Of a stretch of 64,000 nt of DNA, positions 27,916 to 37,153 are shown piece after piece. A program made the position numbers and the translations under genes. The notes beneath the pieces were generated by a model. It did not search any database. It was not told where the DNA came from and saw nothing but the letters and a program-made list of their open reading frames with translations. Source of the DNA: Comamonas testosteroni TK102 (GTDB lineage: Bacteria; Pseudomonadota; Gammaproteobacteria; Burkholderiales; Burkholderiaceae_C); assembly GCF_000739375.1 (NCBI RefSeq), contig NZ_CP006704.1:5270001-5334000 (forward strand). The letters run 5' to 3'. Position 1 is the stretch's first letter. The number at the start of each line of letters is the position of its first letter.

Positions 27916-28866
27916 TTACACAGCCTTGACCTCGCCACCGGCAATCTCGCCCTGCTCCTTGAGGAAGTTCCAGAGCGCGGCAGCTCCTCCCTGGGGCGCA
28001 TCGCCCGTGGGTTTTTCCCGATAGGCCCGCACCTCCATGTCCATCTGGAAACCGGTCACGCCCTCGGGCACGGCGCGCACCAGACGGCCGGACTCCAGCT
28101 CGCCACGCACCGCGCTATAAGGCAAAAAGGCCACGCCATGACCTTCAAGTGCCATGGCCTTGAGACCTTCGGCCATGTCGGTTTCATAGACACGCTCGAG
28201 GTGCACGGCCTCGGACGCTTCCTTGAGGATCAGCTCCGTCACGCGGCCCAGATAGGCGCCGGCGGCATAGCCCAGATAGGGCAGCGGCTGGCCCTGGCGG
28301 CCGGGCAGGGCAAAGATAGGGTTGCCGTTCTCGTCGGGCTTGGAGTAGGGAGCCAGCACCTCATGCCCCAAGCTCACCATTTCATAGCGCGAGGGGTCGA
28401 GCTGGAAAGGCTGGGAAGAGTGGTAGTAGGCGATCAGCAGATCGCAGCCGCCTTCCACGAGGCGCATCACCGCATCGTGAACATTGAGGGCGAACAGGCG
28501 GCTGCGGAAAGGGCCGAACTTCTCATGCACGGCCGACACCCAGTTCGGGAAGAACGTGAACGCCAGCGTATGTGGCACGGCAAAGCCCACCATGCCCTTG
28601 CCGGCACTGACGTGGGCACGCAGCATGGTCCGGGTGCTCTGCAGGGACTGCAGAATCTCCAGCGCCTGCTCGTACATGGTCTTGCCTGCTGGCGTCAGTC
28701 GCGTCGGGTACGAGCTTCTGTCGACCAGATCCGTGCCCGCCCAGGCCTCCAGTGCCTGGATGCGGCGCGAGAACGCAGGCTGCGTCACGTGACGCAACTG
28801 GGCCGAGCGGCTGAAACTGCGGGTTTCAGCAAGGCTGACAAAATCTTCAAGCCATTTGGTTTCCAT
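27916..28866 (-). CDS. LysR-family transcriptional regulator
   Basis: 316 aa. N-terminal winged HTH METKWLEDFVSLAETRSFSRSAQLRHVTQPAFSRRIQALEAWAG (residues 1-44), then a periplasmic-binding-like effector domain. The HTH has the SAQLRHVTQPAFSRRI pattern found in the HypT/YjiE-like and amino-acid-linked LysR groups. It lies between gltI (same strand, downstream) and the TRAP genes (divergent). Either could be its target. It has its own terminator, so it is not read into gltI. Confidence 0.9.
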   Translation of the reverse strand: METKWLEDFVSLAETRSFSRSAQLRHVTQPAFSRRIQALEAWAGTDLVDRSSYPTRLTPAGKTMYEQALEILQSLQSTRTMLRAHVSAGKGMVGFAVPHTLAFTFFPNWVSAVHEKFGPFRSRLFALNVHDAVMRLVEGGCDLLIAYYHSSQPFQLDPSRYEMVSLGHEVLAPYSKPDENGNPIFALPGRQGQPLPYLGYAAGAYLGRVTELILKEASEAVHLERVYETDMAEGLKAMALEGHGVAFLPYSAVRGELESGRLVRAVPEGVTGFQMDMEVRAYREKPTGDAPQGGAAALWNFLKEQGEIAGGEVKAV

Positions 28867-29290
28867 AGACTCTCATTATCCGCTGCCCTGCACCAAAGCT
28901 GTGCAACGGAGGTAATCCTTGTTGGATGCTAAACGGGACACAGCACGGACTCGGCGCCAAGCCCGCCCTGCTCACCAGACCCTAGGGTAATGCCTGCTGC
29001 ACGACGTAAGCCATGCGACATAGATACCTTGATAATATTTGCTCACATCTATCCGGTGTGTCTACTCGCTCCAAGCCATCCCGGTGCACAACGCCGTGAA
29101 GGTCAAGGAACAACATAAGGACTTACGCAGACAAGAATGCAACAACGGCCTGCCTCCTGAGGCAATCGTCTTGCCTGAACCCGTTTTGCGTAAGTCGTGA
29201 ACATAAGGGCATTTTCATCGAGTGCGCGCGGATCACGCCATTCAGGCGAGCTGCCCTGACCCCTGTGTGTTTTTCTGACTTTCCGCGTTC
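28867..29290. other. Intergenic region with a small MITE-like element
   Basis: 424 bp between the LysR gene and the TRAP genes. The right third holds the inverted-repeat element at 29121-29195 with flanking AACATAAGG copies. The left part must carry the LysR promoter. I see no coding frame. Confidence 0.5.
29121..29195. mobile_element. MITE-like element or solo IS remnant, about 75 bp
   Basis: Perfect 9-bp terminal inverted repeats ACTTACGCA and TGCGTAAGT bound 57 bp of non-coding DNA. AACATAAGG stands directly left (29112-29120) and again at 29200-29208, 4 nt from the right end. The size and ends fit a miniature inverted-repeat element mobilised by an IS with such ends, but no transposase with these ends is in the window. 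Confidence 0.45.
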
Positions 29291-29854
29291 ATGTCCTCCA
29301 CTCCTCCCGAGACCGATGGTGGCGCCGATACCGGCGCGCGCCCGGACGAGCCTCGCTCCCTGCGCATTGAAGACTGGCTGACCGTGATCATCATGGCCGC
29401 TCTGGCCCTGATCACCTTTGCCAATGTGCTGGTGCGCTATTTCACCAACTCCTCCTTTGCCTGGACCGAGGAAATCTCGGTCTTTCTGATGATCTTGCTG
29501 GCCCTGGTCGCAGGCTCTGCCGCCGTGGCGCGCAATCAGCATATCCGCATCGAGTTTTTCTCGGACAGCGGCTCCGTCCAGCGCCGCAAGGCTCTGGCCC
29601 GTTTCGGCTCGCTGATGGTGGCGCTGCTGTTTGCCATCATTGCCGTACTCAGCGTGCGCGTGGTCTGGGACGACTTCCGCTTCGAGGAAACCTCGCCCGG
29701 CATCGGCGTGCCGCAGTGGTGGTATTCGATCTGGCTGCCCGTGGTCTCGGCCCTGATCACGCTGCGCGCCGCCGGCCTGTTCATCCGCCAGGGCAAGCCC
29801 GGCGCCTTCCCTGACGAGCCCGTGGAAAAAGACCACAGCAAGGAGATCGCATGA
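29291..29854 (+). CDS. TRAP transporter small permease (DctQ)
   Basis: 187 aa with four predicted membrane helices starting at LTVIIMAALALITFANVLVRYF (about residues 30-51). The DctQ hallmark FAWTEEISVFLMILLALVAGSAAVARNQHIRIEFF follows. It is the small membrane subunit of a sodium-driven tripartite periplasmic transporter. The end overlaps dctM by 4 nt (ATGA). Confidence 0.9.
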   Translation: MSSTPPETDGGADTGARPDEPRSLRIEDWLTVIIMAALALITFANVLVRYFTNSSFAWTEEISVFLMILLALVAGSAAVARNQHIRIEFFSDSGSVQRRKALARFGSLMVALLFAIIAVLSVRVVWDDFRFEETSPGIGVPQWWYSIWLPVVSALITLRAAGLFIRQGKPGAFPDEPVEKDHSKEIA

Positions 29855-31149
29855 TCGCCACCTTGCTGTTCGTGGCCTTTCTGGGCCTGATGTTCATCGG
29901 CGTGCCCATAGGCGCGGCCCTCGGTCTGGCCGGTGCGGCCGCGATTGCCCTGGCCAATGCCGATACGCAGTGGTTCGGCCTGCTGGCCGTGCCGCAGAAT
30001 TTCTATGCCGGGCTGGGCAAGTATCCGCTGCTGGCGATTCCCATGTTCGTGCTCGTGGGCTCCATCTTCGATCGCTCGGGCGTTGCCCTGCGGCTGGTGA
30101 ACTTTGCCGTGGCCATCGTGGGCCGCGGCCCCGGCATGCTGCCGCTGGTGGCGATCGCCGTGGCCATGTTCCTGGGTGGCATCTCCGGCTCCGGACCGGC
30201 CAATGCGGCGGCCGTGGGCGGCGTGATGATTGCCGCCATGAGCCGCGCCGGCTATCCCAAGAGCTTCTCGGCCAGCGTGGTCGGAGCGGCCGCAGCGACG
30301 GACATTCTGATTCCGCCTTCGGTGGCTTTCATCATCTACTCGGTGCTGGTGCCCGGTGCTTCGGTACCGGCCCTGTTCGCGGCCGGCATGATTCCCGGTG
30401 TGCTGGCGGGTATCGCGCTCATCATTCCCGCCGTGTGGATGTCGCGCAAGCACAAGATGGGCGCGCTCGAAGCCTCCATGCCCCGCCCGCCGTTCTGGAA
30501 GAGCCTGCGCGAGGCCTCCTGGGGTCTGGCGGCTCCGGTGCTGATCCTGGGCGGCATGCGCATGGGCTGGTTCACCCCCACCGAGGCCGCCGTGGTTGCC
30601 GTGTTCTACGGGCTGTTCGTCGGCATGGTGATTCACCGCACCATCGGCGTGCGCGACCTCTTTCCGATTCTGCGCGAAGCGGGCGAGCTGTCGGCCGTGA
30701 TCCTGCTGGTGGTGTCGCTGGCCGGCATTTTTGCCTTCTCGCTGTCCACCCTGGGCGTGATCGATCCGGTGGCCAATGCCATCGTGAATTCCGGTCTCGG
30801 CGAATATGGCGTGCTGGGTCTGCTGATCCTGCTGCTGATCACCGTGGGCATGTTCCTGGACGGCATCTCGATCTTCCTGATCTTTGTGCCGCTGCTGCTT
30901 CCCATCATGAATCACTACCAGTGGGACCCCGTCTGGTTTGGCGTGATCCTCACGCTCAAGGTGGCATTGGGCCAGTTCACGCCGCCGCTGGCCGTGAACC
31001 TGATGGTCAGCTGCCGCATCGCGGGCGTGCGCATGGAGTCCACCGTGCGCTGGGTGGGCTGGATGCTGCTGTCCATGTTCGTCGTGATGATTCTGGTCAT
31101 TGCCTTCCCGCAGCTCGCTCTGTGGCTGCCCGCAAAGATGGGGTACTAG
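29851..31149 (+). CDS. TRAP transporter large permease (DctM)
   Basis: 432 aa with about a dozen hydrophobic helices. DctM landmarks are PLLAIPMFVLVGSIFDRSGVA, GGISGSGPANAAAVGGVMI, VGAAAATDILIPPSVAFIIYS and GMFLDGISIFLIFVPLLLPI. It forms the substrate-translocating channel with DctQ. It is followed by a dispersed repeat and then the binding-protein gene. Confidence 0.93.
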   Translation: MIATLLFVAFLGLMFIGVPIGAALGLAGAAAIALANADTQWFGLLAVPQNFYAGLGKYPLLAIPMFVLVGSIFDRSGVALRLVNFAVAIVGRGPGMLPLVAIAVAMFLGGISGSGPANAAAVGGVMIAAMSRAGYPKSFSASVVGAAAATDILIPPSVAFIIYSVLVPGASVPALFAAGMIPGVLAGIALIIPAVWMSRKHKMGALEASMPRPPFWKSLREASWGLAAPVLILGGMRMGWFTPTEAAVVAVFYGLFVGMVIHRTIGVRDLFPILREAGELSAVILLVVSLAGIFAFSLSTLGVIDPVANAIVNSGLGEYGVLGLLILLLITVGMFLDGISIFLIFVPLLLPIMNHYQWDPVWFGVILTLKVALGQFTPPLAVNLMVSCRIAGVRMESTVRWVGWMLLSMFVVMILVIAFPQLALWLPAKMGY

Positions 31150-31150
31150 C

Positions 31151-31233
31151 ACCCCTGAGCGGCTTTGCCGCTTCCCCTCTCTCTTCTGGAGGGGATGACA
31201 CCAGCGCGGCGGGGCGGCCCTTGCGCGGTGTCT
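31151..31233 (+). repeat. Dispersed post-stop repeat, copy B (dctM-dctP gap)
   Basis: Begins 2 nt after the dctM stop: CCCCTGAGCGGCTTTGCCGC, a CCCCTC...GAGGGG hairpin, GACACCAGC, then GCGGGGCGGCCCTTGCGCGG. It lies in the direction of transcription. Confidence 0.8.
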
Positions 31234-31316
31234 GCTGAGATGGGCCGTGCTTATTCAATGTGCAATGCATCTAACAAGCAAAGCATTTTTTCGTTTCTAA
31301 AAGGGAGACAAACCAA

Positions 31317-32354
31317 ATGAAACTTCGTACCTTCCTCGCATCCGCCGTGGCGACAGCCGCCGCACTGGCTTTTGCATCGCCCATGGCCATGGCCCAGGCC
31401 AAGTACAAGAGCGAATACCGCATGTCTCTGGTGCTGGGCACGGCCTTCCCCTGGGGCAAGGGCGGCGAGCTGTGGGCCGACAAGGTGCGCGAACGCACCC
31501 AGGGCCGCATCAACATCAAGCTCTACCCCGGCACCTCGCTGGTGCAGGGCGACCAGACGCGTGAGTTCTCTGCGCTGCGCCAGGGCGTGATCGACATGGC
31601 CGTGGGCTCGACCATCAACTGGTCGCCCCAGGTCAAGTCGCTGAACCTGTTCTCCATGCCCTTCCTCTTCCCCAACTTCAAGGCCGTGGATGCCGTGACC
31701 CAGGGCGAAGTGGGCCAGGAAATCTTCAAGACCCTGGAAAAAGGCGGCGTCGTGCCTCTGGCCTGGGGTGAGAACGGATACCGCGAAATCTCCAACTCCA
31801 AGCACGCCATCAAGACGCCTGCCGACCTCAAGGGCATGAAGATCCGCGTCGTGGGCTCGCCCCTGTTCCTGGACACCTTCACGGCCCTGGGCGCCAACCC
31901 CACGCAGATGAGCTGGGCCGATGCCCAGCCAGCCATGGCCAGCGGCGCCGTGGACGGCCAGGAGAACCCCATCGGCGTGTACATGGCGGCCAAGCTGCAG
32001 TCCGTGGGTCAGAAGCATCTGACCATGTGGGGCTATATGAACGACCCGCTGATCTTCGTCGTCAACAAGGACGTCTGGGCCAGCTGGACGCCTGCCGACC
32101 AGGCCATCGTCAAGCAGGCCGCGCTGGATGCCGCCAAGGAAGAAATCGCCATTGCACGCAAGGGCCTGGTCGAGGCCGACAAGCCTCTGCTCAAGGACCT
32201 CGCCGGCCTCGGCGTGACGGTGACCACGCCTAACGCTGCCGAGCGCGAAGCCTTTGTCAAGGCCACCCGCCCCGTCTACGACAAGTGGAAGAGCCAGATC
32301 GGCGCACCACTGGTCGACAAGGCCGAAAAGGCCATTGCTGCCAGCCAGAAATAA
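31317..32354 (+). CDS. TRAP transporter substrate-binding protein (DctP)
   Basis: 345-aa periplasmic receptor. The signal peptide is MKLRTFLASAVATAAALAFASPMAMAQA; AAGGGAGA sits 9 nt before the ATG. The conserved DctP core is GELWADKVRERTQGRINIKLYPGTSL, DLKGMKIRVVGSPLFLDTFTALGANPTQMSWAD and VDGQENPIGVY, with the substrate-contacting Arg in KIRV. The ligand is probably a carboxylate, as in most of the family. Its operon is separate from the aromatic block but only 290 bp from it. Confidence 0.93.
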   Translation: MKLRTFLASAVATAAALAFASPMAMAQAKYKSEYRMSLVLGTAFPWGKGGELWADKVRERTQGRINIKLYPGTSLVQGDQTREFSALRQGVIDMAVGSTINWSPQVKSLNLFSMPFLFPNFKAVDAVTQGEVGQEIFKTLEKGGVVPLAWGENGYREISNSKHAIKTPADLKGMKIRVVGSPLFLDTFTALGANPTQMSWADAQPAMASGAVDGQENPIGVYMAAKLQSVGQKHLTMWGYMNDPLIFVVNKDVWASWTPADQAIVKQAALDAAKEEIAIARKGLVEADKPLLKDLAGLGVTVTTPNAAEREAFVKATRPVYDKWKSQIGAPLVDKAEKAIAASQK

Positions 32355-32355
32355 G

Positions 32356-32456
32356 CTCCCCCTGAGCCGCTACACCTAGGCGGCCCCGCGGCTTCCCCCT
32401 CTCTCTTCGGGAGAGGGACGACACCCTCGCTGCGGGGCGGCCCTTGCTTGGTGTCA
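32356..32456 (+). repeat. Dispersed post-stop repeat, copy C (after dctP)
   Basis: Starts 1-2 nt after the dctP TAA: CCCCCTGAGCCGC, a CCCTCTCTCTTCGGGAGAGGG hairpin region, GACACC, then GCTGCGGGGCGGCCCTTGCT and GGTGTC. Confidence 0.8.
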
Positions 32457-32496
32457 CTGGTTTGGTCCGCGCCAGCTTCATGGCGCTGCAGATAGT

Positions 32497-32531
32497 AAAA
32501 ATCCCCGCCAGAGCGATCTGCGCGGGGATTT
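32497..32531. terminator. Bidirectional terminator between dctP and the 2-hydroxyacid dehydrogenase gene
   Basis: AAATCCCCGC/GCGGGGATTT stem with a 13-nt loop. On the minus strand it is followed by TTTTTAC, on the plus strand by TCTTATT. Confidence 0.75.
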
Positions 32532-32643
32532 CTTATTGCTATGCATATCGAAGCTGATAGCGCTTATTACCAAATGATTTCAATAAAGAAGTTATCTGAG
32601 ATCCCTAAAAATCAAGCGCAAGCAGCTTTCAATTCAATAGCAC

Positions 32644-33585
32644 TCAGATCGGCGAGACCAAGGGCTTGCCATCCAGATGGCAGCGCATATTGGCGATGAA
32701 GCGGTCCACCGAGTTCTGCACGGCCTCAGGCGACCAGCCGCCCACATGGGGCGTCAGCACCACGGCGTCCAGATCGATCAGCTCCTGCGGCGGCTGCGGC
32801 TCGCTTTCGTAGACATCCAGTCCGGCACCGGCCAGACGGCCTGCGCGCACGGCTTCGGCCAGCGCTGCGGTATCGACCACCGAGCCGCGCGCGATATTCA
32901 CCAGCACGCCTTTTTCGCCCAACGCATCGAGCACCTCGGCATTGATCAGATGGCGCGTGCCCGCGCCACCCGGCGTGGCCACCAGCAGTACATCAGCCCA
33001 GGTGGCCAGCGCCAGCAGATCGTCGAAGTACTGGTGCTCGACACCCTCGCGGGGCTTGCGGTTGTGATAGCCGACGGGCATGTCGAAGGCGGCCGCGCGC
33101 CTGGCGATCTTGGCGCCGATCTGGCCCAGTCCCACGATGCCCAGGCGCTTGCCCGAGACATTGGCCGGCAGCGGCAGGGCCGAGCGCCAGATGCCGGCGC
33201 GCGTGGCCTTGTCCAGCTTGACGATGCCGCGCACCGCGGCGATCAGCAGGCCCATGGCGTGGTCGGCCACGCAGTCGTCGTTGGTGCCCACGCCGTTGCC
33301 GACGGCAATCCCGTGCGCCTTGGCATGGGCCACATCGATGTTCTCATAGCCCGCGCCCATGGCGCAGACCAGCGAAAGCCCGGGCATGCGCTGCATCTGC
33401 GCGGCCGACAGGCCCGTCGCACCAATCGTGCACACGCATTTCACGCGCGCGCCGTGGGCGGCGATTGCGGCCTCGGCCTGATCGGCATCGGGCGCATAGA
33501 TCACATCAAAGTCGGCAAAGGTCTGCTCCATCTGCTGCAGATGGGCGGGGACCTGGAGATTCAGAACTAGCAGGGCAGGCTTCAT
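32644..33585 (-). CDS. D-2-hydroxyacid dehydrogenase family protein
   Basis: 313-aa NAD(P)-dependent oxidoreductase, likely reducing a 2-oxoacid such as glyoxylate or hydroxypyruvate. The nucleotide motif is GIVGLGQIGAKIARRAAAF (about residues 149-167). The catalytic triad is readable: Arg in NIARGSVVD, Glu in DVYESEP and His in TPHVGGWSPEA. It is the last gene of the aromatic block, 93 bp after the reductase gene. Its link to that pathway is unproven. Confidence 0.9.
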   Translation of the reverse strand: MKPALLVLNLQVPAHLQQMEQTFADFDVIYAPDADQAEAAIAAHGARVKCVCTIGATGLSAAQMQRMPGLSLVCAMGAGYENIDVAHAKAHGIAVGNGVGTNDDCVADHAMGLLIAAVRGIVKLDKATRAGIWRSALPLPANVSGKRLGIVGLGQIGAKIARRAAAFDMPVGYHNRKPREGVEHQYFDDLLALATWADVLLVATPGGAGTRHLINAEVLDALGEKGVLVNIARGSVVDTAALAEAVRAGRLAGAGLDVYESEPQPPQELIDLDAVVLTPHVGGWSPEAVQNSVDRFIANMRCHLDGKPLVSPI

Positions 33586-33678
33586 GGCAGGAACACGGCG
33601 CTTTCATGGAAAACGCCTATTTTGAGCAGGCTGCGCCAGCCCTGCCCGCGCATGGTCAAAGCCTGCCCAATCAGCGGG

Positions 33679-34647
33679 TCACAGATCCAGCACCAGACGG
33701 CCGGACTTGGCTCGCGAGCAGCAAGGCAGGAACTGGTCGTTGGCCGCCTGCTCGTCTTCGGTCAGATACATATCGCGGTGATCGGGCTGGCCCGAGATGA
33801 CGCGCGTCAGGCAGGTGCCGCAGACGCCCTGTTCGCACGAGGTCTGAACGCAGACGCCGATGGACTCCAGCGCCTGCACCACGGTCTGCGCCGGCGTGAC
33901 GCGCACCACCTGGCCGCTGCTGGCGACCTCCACCTCGAAGCTCTCGTCGTCGGCGCGGTGCTCCACTTCGGCGGCAAAGAACTCGTAGTGCAGCTGCTCG
34001 GCAGGCCAGCCCGCCGCTCGCGCCGTGTCGAGCACGGCGTCCATGAAGCCCTTGGGTCCGCACACATACAGATGCTGACCCTGCTCTCTTTGCTGCAGCA
34101 ATTCGCTCAAACCCAGCGACGACTTTCCATTCACGTCATCCACATGGATCTGCGCCTTGTCAGCCCATTGCGCAGTCTCGATGGTCTGGGCAAACGCCAT
34201 GCGCTCGCGCGAGCGGCCACAGTAGTGCAAGGCGAACTCCGCACCGTCATGCGCCAGCTTGCGCGCCATGGCCAGAATCGGCGTGATGCCAATGCCGCCT
34301 GCCAGCAGCAAATGCTTGCGGGCCGGTGCATGCAGCTCGAAATGGTTGCGCGGGTGGCTGATGGTGATCTGCTGGCCGGCCTGCAGCTGCTCATGCACAG
34401 CCGCCGAGCCACCGCGCGAGGCGGGCTCGCGCAGCACGGCAATCACATAGCGATCCAGCTCGGCGGGATCGTTGCTCAGCGAATACTGGCGCACCAGCCC
34501 ACCAGGCAGGTGCACATCGATGTGCGAGCCGGCGCTGAACGGCGCCAGTCTGGCGCCTTCCAGAGCCCGCAATTCCAGGCTGCAGATACCGGCTGCCTGC
34601 TCCTGCTTGTGCGCAATGCGCACCTCGAACGTGGTTTCAGTCTTCAT
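33679..34647 (-). CDS. vanB: VanB-like oxygenase reductase (FMN/NAD + C-terminal 2Fe-2S)
   Basis: Electron-transfer partner of Rieske oxygenases, 322 aa. The flavin domain has RQYSLSND (about residues 53-60). The NAD domain starts at LLLAGGIGITPILAMA and ends in YVCGPKGFMDAV. The plant-type ferredoxin domain closes the protein with Cys271, Cys276, Cys279 (SCEQGVCGTC) and Cys309 or 310 (LPCCSRA). This domain order is that of VanB and phthalate dioxygenase reductase. It is 30 bp behind the second oxygenase gene and is the only reductase in the block, so it may also serve VanA. Confidence 0.85.
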   Translation of the reverse strand: MKTETTFEVRIAHKQEQAAGICSLELRALEGARLAPFSAGSHIDVHLPGGLVRQYSLSNDPAELDRYVIAVLREPASRGGSAAVHEQLQAGQQITISHPRNHFELHAPARKHLLLAGGIGITPILAMARKLAHDGAEFALHYCGRSRERMAFAQTIETAQWADKAQIHVDDVNGKSSLGLSELLQQREQGQHLYVCGPKGFMDAVLDTARAAGWPAEQLHYEFFAAEVEHRADDESFEVEVASSGQVVRVTPAQTVVQALESIGVCVQTSCEQGVCGTCLTRVISGQPDHRDMYLTEDEQAANDQFLPCCSRAKSGRLVLDL

Positions 34648-34677
34648 CTCGGGTACTTCTCTTTTGCTTGTGCGTCG

Positions 34678-35757
34678 CTAGGCCACCGCCTGCGAGGCTT
34701 GCGCGCCGGCCTGGCGCAACCGCTCAATCACGCGCCGCGCACGGTTGGGCCCCACATCCACGTGGATATCCACCACGGCACGTGGACCAAACCGCTGCTG
34801 GTTGCGGAACTGGGCTTCGATGACCACCTTGTCTTCCTCGAAGGTGGCAGCCGTCTGATCGATCACCAGCTGTGTCGTGTCCTGCATCTGCGGATGCGGA
34901 TTGGTCGCAATCGTCCAGAAGTAATGCGCGCTGGTCTCCGTCTCCGGCGTCACGCCGTGAAAGCCGCGCATATGGAATCCTTCGCGCGCCGGGTTGTCCA
35001 GTCTGTCCTGGCCCGCATCCATGGCACCGGTCCAGATGCGCACATGCGAGGGATGAAACTCCACTTCCTGCCAGCGGTCGATGCGGCCCTGAAAAGGCCA
35101 GGCCTGTGCATAAGTGGGTGGAGGGTCCGAATCCGGCATCCAGCGCACCACCTTCACGCTGTCCCCGTCCTGGCTGACCTTGAGATCCGCGTTCATATGC
35201 ACGCGGGCGTTGCCGCCGATGGTCTTGAGGTGCACATAGCCCAGATGGCTCAGGTCCAGCAGGTTGTCGTGAATCAGCTGATACGGAGCGTCGTAGTGGT
35301 ACACGCCACCCCCAAAACGATATTGCGGGTCGCTGTGCACGGCATAGGCCGGCGGCTCCGTGCCAGGCACGGAATCCGGTGTCGCGCCCATCCAGATCCA
35401 GAGAATCTGGTCGCGCTCGCGCAGCTCGAAGGACTTCACGCAGGCCTTGGCCGGAATCCGTTCCTGGCCCGGTATTTCGAGGCACTGCCCCTCATGGCTG
35501 AAGAGCAGGCCATGGTAGCCGCAGCGCAGACCCGCAGCTTCCACCGTGCCGCAGGACAGCGGCAGCTCGCGGTGGCAGCAGCGATCCTCAAGCGCCGCGA
35601 CCCGGCCATCTTCCGTGCGGAACAGGACCACCGGCTGACCCAGCAAGGTACGCGCCACCGGCAGGTCCTTCAGTTCCCAGGCAAAGCCCGCGACGTACCA
35701 TTGGTCCAGCGGAAAGGCAGGCGCGGCTGCGCTCATGGTGTGAGAAATCTGGTTCAT
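34678..35757 (-). CDS. Rieske-type aromatic ring-hydroxylating/O-demethylating oxygenase
   Basis: 359 aa from ATG 35757 (GGGAGACTTCG upstream). The Rieske [2Fe-2S] ligands are Cys60-x-His62 (DRCCHREL) and Cys79-x2-His82 (LRCGYHG). The mononuclear iron site is DNLLDLSHLGYVH, with His171 and His176. It belongs to the VanA/phthalate-oxygenase type with single-subunit oxygenases. It is clearly divergent from the vanA gene 2.1 kb away. The substrate is unknown; co-transcription with an AAHS transporter suggests an aromatic acid. Confidence 0.88.
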   Translation of the reverse strand: MNQISHTMSAAAPAFPLDQWYVAGFAWELKDLPVARTLLGQPVVLFRTEDGRVAALEDRCCHRELPLSCGTVEAAGLRCGYHGLLFSHEGQCLEIPGQERIPAKACVKSFELRERDQILWIWMGATPDSVPGTEPPAYAVHSDPQYRFGGGVYHYDAPYQLIHDNLLDLSHLGYVHLKTIGGNARVHMNADLKVSQDGDSVKVVRWMPDSDPPPTYAQAWPFQGRIDRWQEVEFHPSHVRIWTGAMDAGQDRLDNPAREGFHMRGFHGVTPETETSAHYFWTIATNPHPQMQDTTQLVIDQTAATFEEDKVVIEAQFRNQQRFGPRAVVDIHVDVGPNRARRVIERLRQAGAQASQAVA

Positions 35758-35771
35758 CGAAGTCTCCCTGG

Positions 35772-37127
35772 TCAATGAGCGGCCACTGTTTCGGACGTGG
35801 CGCGCCTGTGCGCGACCTGCGGGCCGGCAATGCGGTGCATGGACACGATGACGGCAGCCAGGACAAACGCCATGCCATAACCCAGGTACAGCTGATCGGG
35901 CGACCAGGCCGCATCCAGCAGGCCGCCAGCCACCAGCGGCGACACAATCGCCCCGATGCGACCGATGCCGATGCCCCAGCCCACGCCGGTGGCGCGCACA
36001 TCGCTGCCGTAGACCACCGGCGCAATCGCATAGAGGCCGGCCACGCAGGCATTCACGAACACGCCGATCAGGAAGGCCAGCGTGTACGACATCCACAGCG
36101 CACCGGAGCTGCCCACCAGAAAGCACAGCAGCACTGCCGTCACCAGCATGAAGACCGCCAGCGCACGGTGAATCGCAAAGCGCGCCGCCAGCAGACCCAG
36201 CAAGGTCGCGCCCAGAATGCCGCCAAGGCTCAGCAGCACGCCCGTGGTCACGCCCTGCTCGGGCGTCAGGCCCGAGGCCGCCAGCAGCTTGGGAGTCCAG
36301 CTCATCACGAAATAGAAGCCGAACATCACCGAGAAGAAGGACAGCCAGACCAGCACCGTGGGGCGCAGCAGCTTGGGAGACAGCAGCTGCAAAGGCCCCA
36401 TGCGCTTGCTTTCACCGCTGCCTGCCACCACGGCCTGAGGCAGGGAGCCCAGTGCGGGCAGGCCCATCTTGCGGATCAGTGCGTTGAGACGCTGCAGCGC
36501 ATTGGCGGGCCGCTTGACCAGCAGAAAGTCCATTGACTCCGGCAAGGCAAACCAGGCCAGAACCAGTACCGCCAGCGTGGAAAAGCCGCCAAACATGAAG
36601 ACGGAGCGCCAGCCATGGTGCGCGAGCAGCCAGACCGCGATACTGCCGCCGATGGTCGCGCCCAGCGCATAGCCGGTCGATTGCAGCGTGACCGCCAGAC
36701 TGCGCCAGCGCAGCGAGGCATATTCGCTGGCAATCACGTTGCTGCACGCCAGAATGCCGCCCACGCCCAGGCCCGTGATCACGCGCAGCACCGCAAGCTG
36801 CGCCGGCGTCTGGCTCCAGGCCGAAGCCAGCATGCCCAGCCCGGACACGGCCAGGCACAGCAGGATCAGGGGACGGCGCCCCAGCTTGTCGGCCAGGGGC
36901 GCCAGCAGCAGCGAACCTGCGGCCATGCCGAAGAGGCCGGCACTGAGCAAAAAGCCCAGCTCCGAGCCGCTGAGCTTCCAGTGCCCGGACACCGCCGAAG
37001 CCGTGAAGGCCATCACCAGCACGTCAAAGCCATCAATCATGTTCAGGGCCATGCATACCGCGATGACCGACCATTGGAAGGTCGTCATGGGCCGCTGGTC
37101 CAGATGCGCGCGCAAATCCTGTTCCAT
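35772..37127 (-). CDS. MFS aromatic-acid:H+ symporter (AAHS family)
   Basis: 451 aa from ATG 37127, with AAGGAG 7 nt upstream. About 12 membrane helices. TM1 carries the AAHS signature DGFDVLVMAFTASAV, with acidic residues used by PcaK/BenK for substrate-proton coupling. The loop 2-3 motif is LLAPLADKLGRRPLI. It likely imports the substrate of the neighbouring oxygenase, 14 bp downstream. Twin palindromes 26-61 bp before the start suggest tight regulation. Confidence 0.9.
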   Translation of the reverse strand: MEQDLRAHLDQRPMTTFQWSVIAVCMALNMIDGFDVLVMAFTASAVSGHWKLSGSELGFLLSAGLFGMAAGSLLLAPLADKLGRRPLILLCLAVSGLGMLASAWSQTPAQLAVLRVITGLGVGGILACSNVIASEYASLRWRSLAVTLQSTGYALGATIGGSIAVWLLAHHGWRSVFMFGGFSTLAVLVLAWFALPESMDFLLVKRPANALQRLNALIRKMGLPALGSLPQAVVAGSGESKRMGPLQLLSPKLLRPTVLVWLSFFSVMFGFYFVMSWTPKLLAASGLTPEQGVTTGVLLSLGGILGATLLGLLAARFAIHRALAVFMLVTAVLLCFLVGSSGALWMSYTLAFLIGVFVNACVAGLYAIAPVVYGSDVRATGVGWGIGIGRIGAIVSPLVAGGLLDAAWSPDQLYLGYGMAFVLAAVIVSMHRIAGPQVAHRRATSETVAAH

Positions 37128-37153
37128 CGTTGTCTCCTTGTTTTTTATCATTC

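Noticed and set aside
33622..35778. 718-codon open frame on the plus strand opposite the reductase and oxygenase genes
   Set aside because: The minus-strand genes have clear Rieske and flavin motifs; the plus frame has none and runs through two genes.
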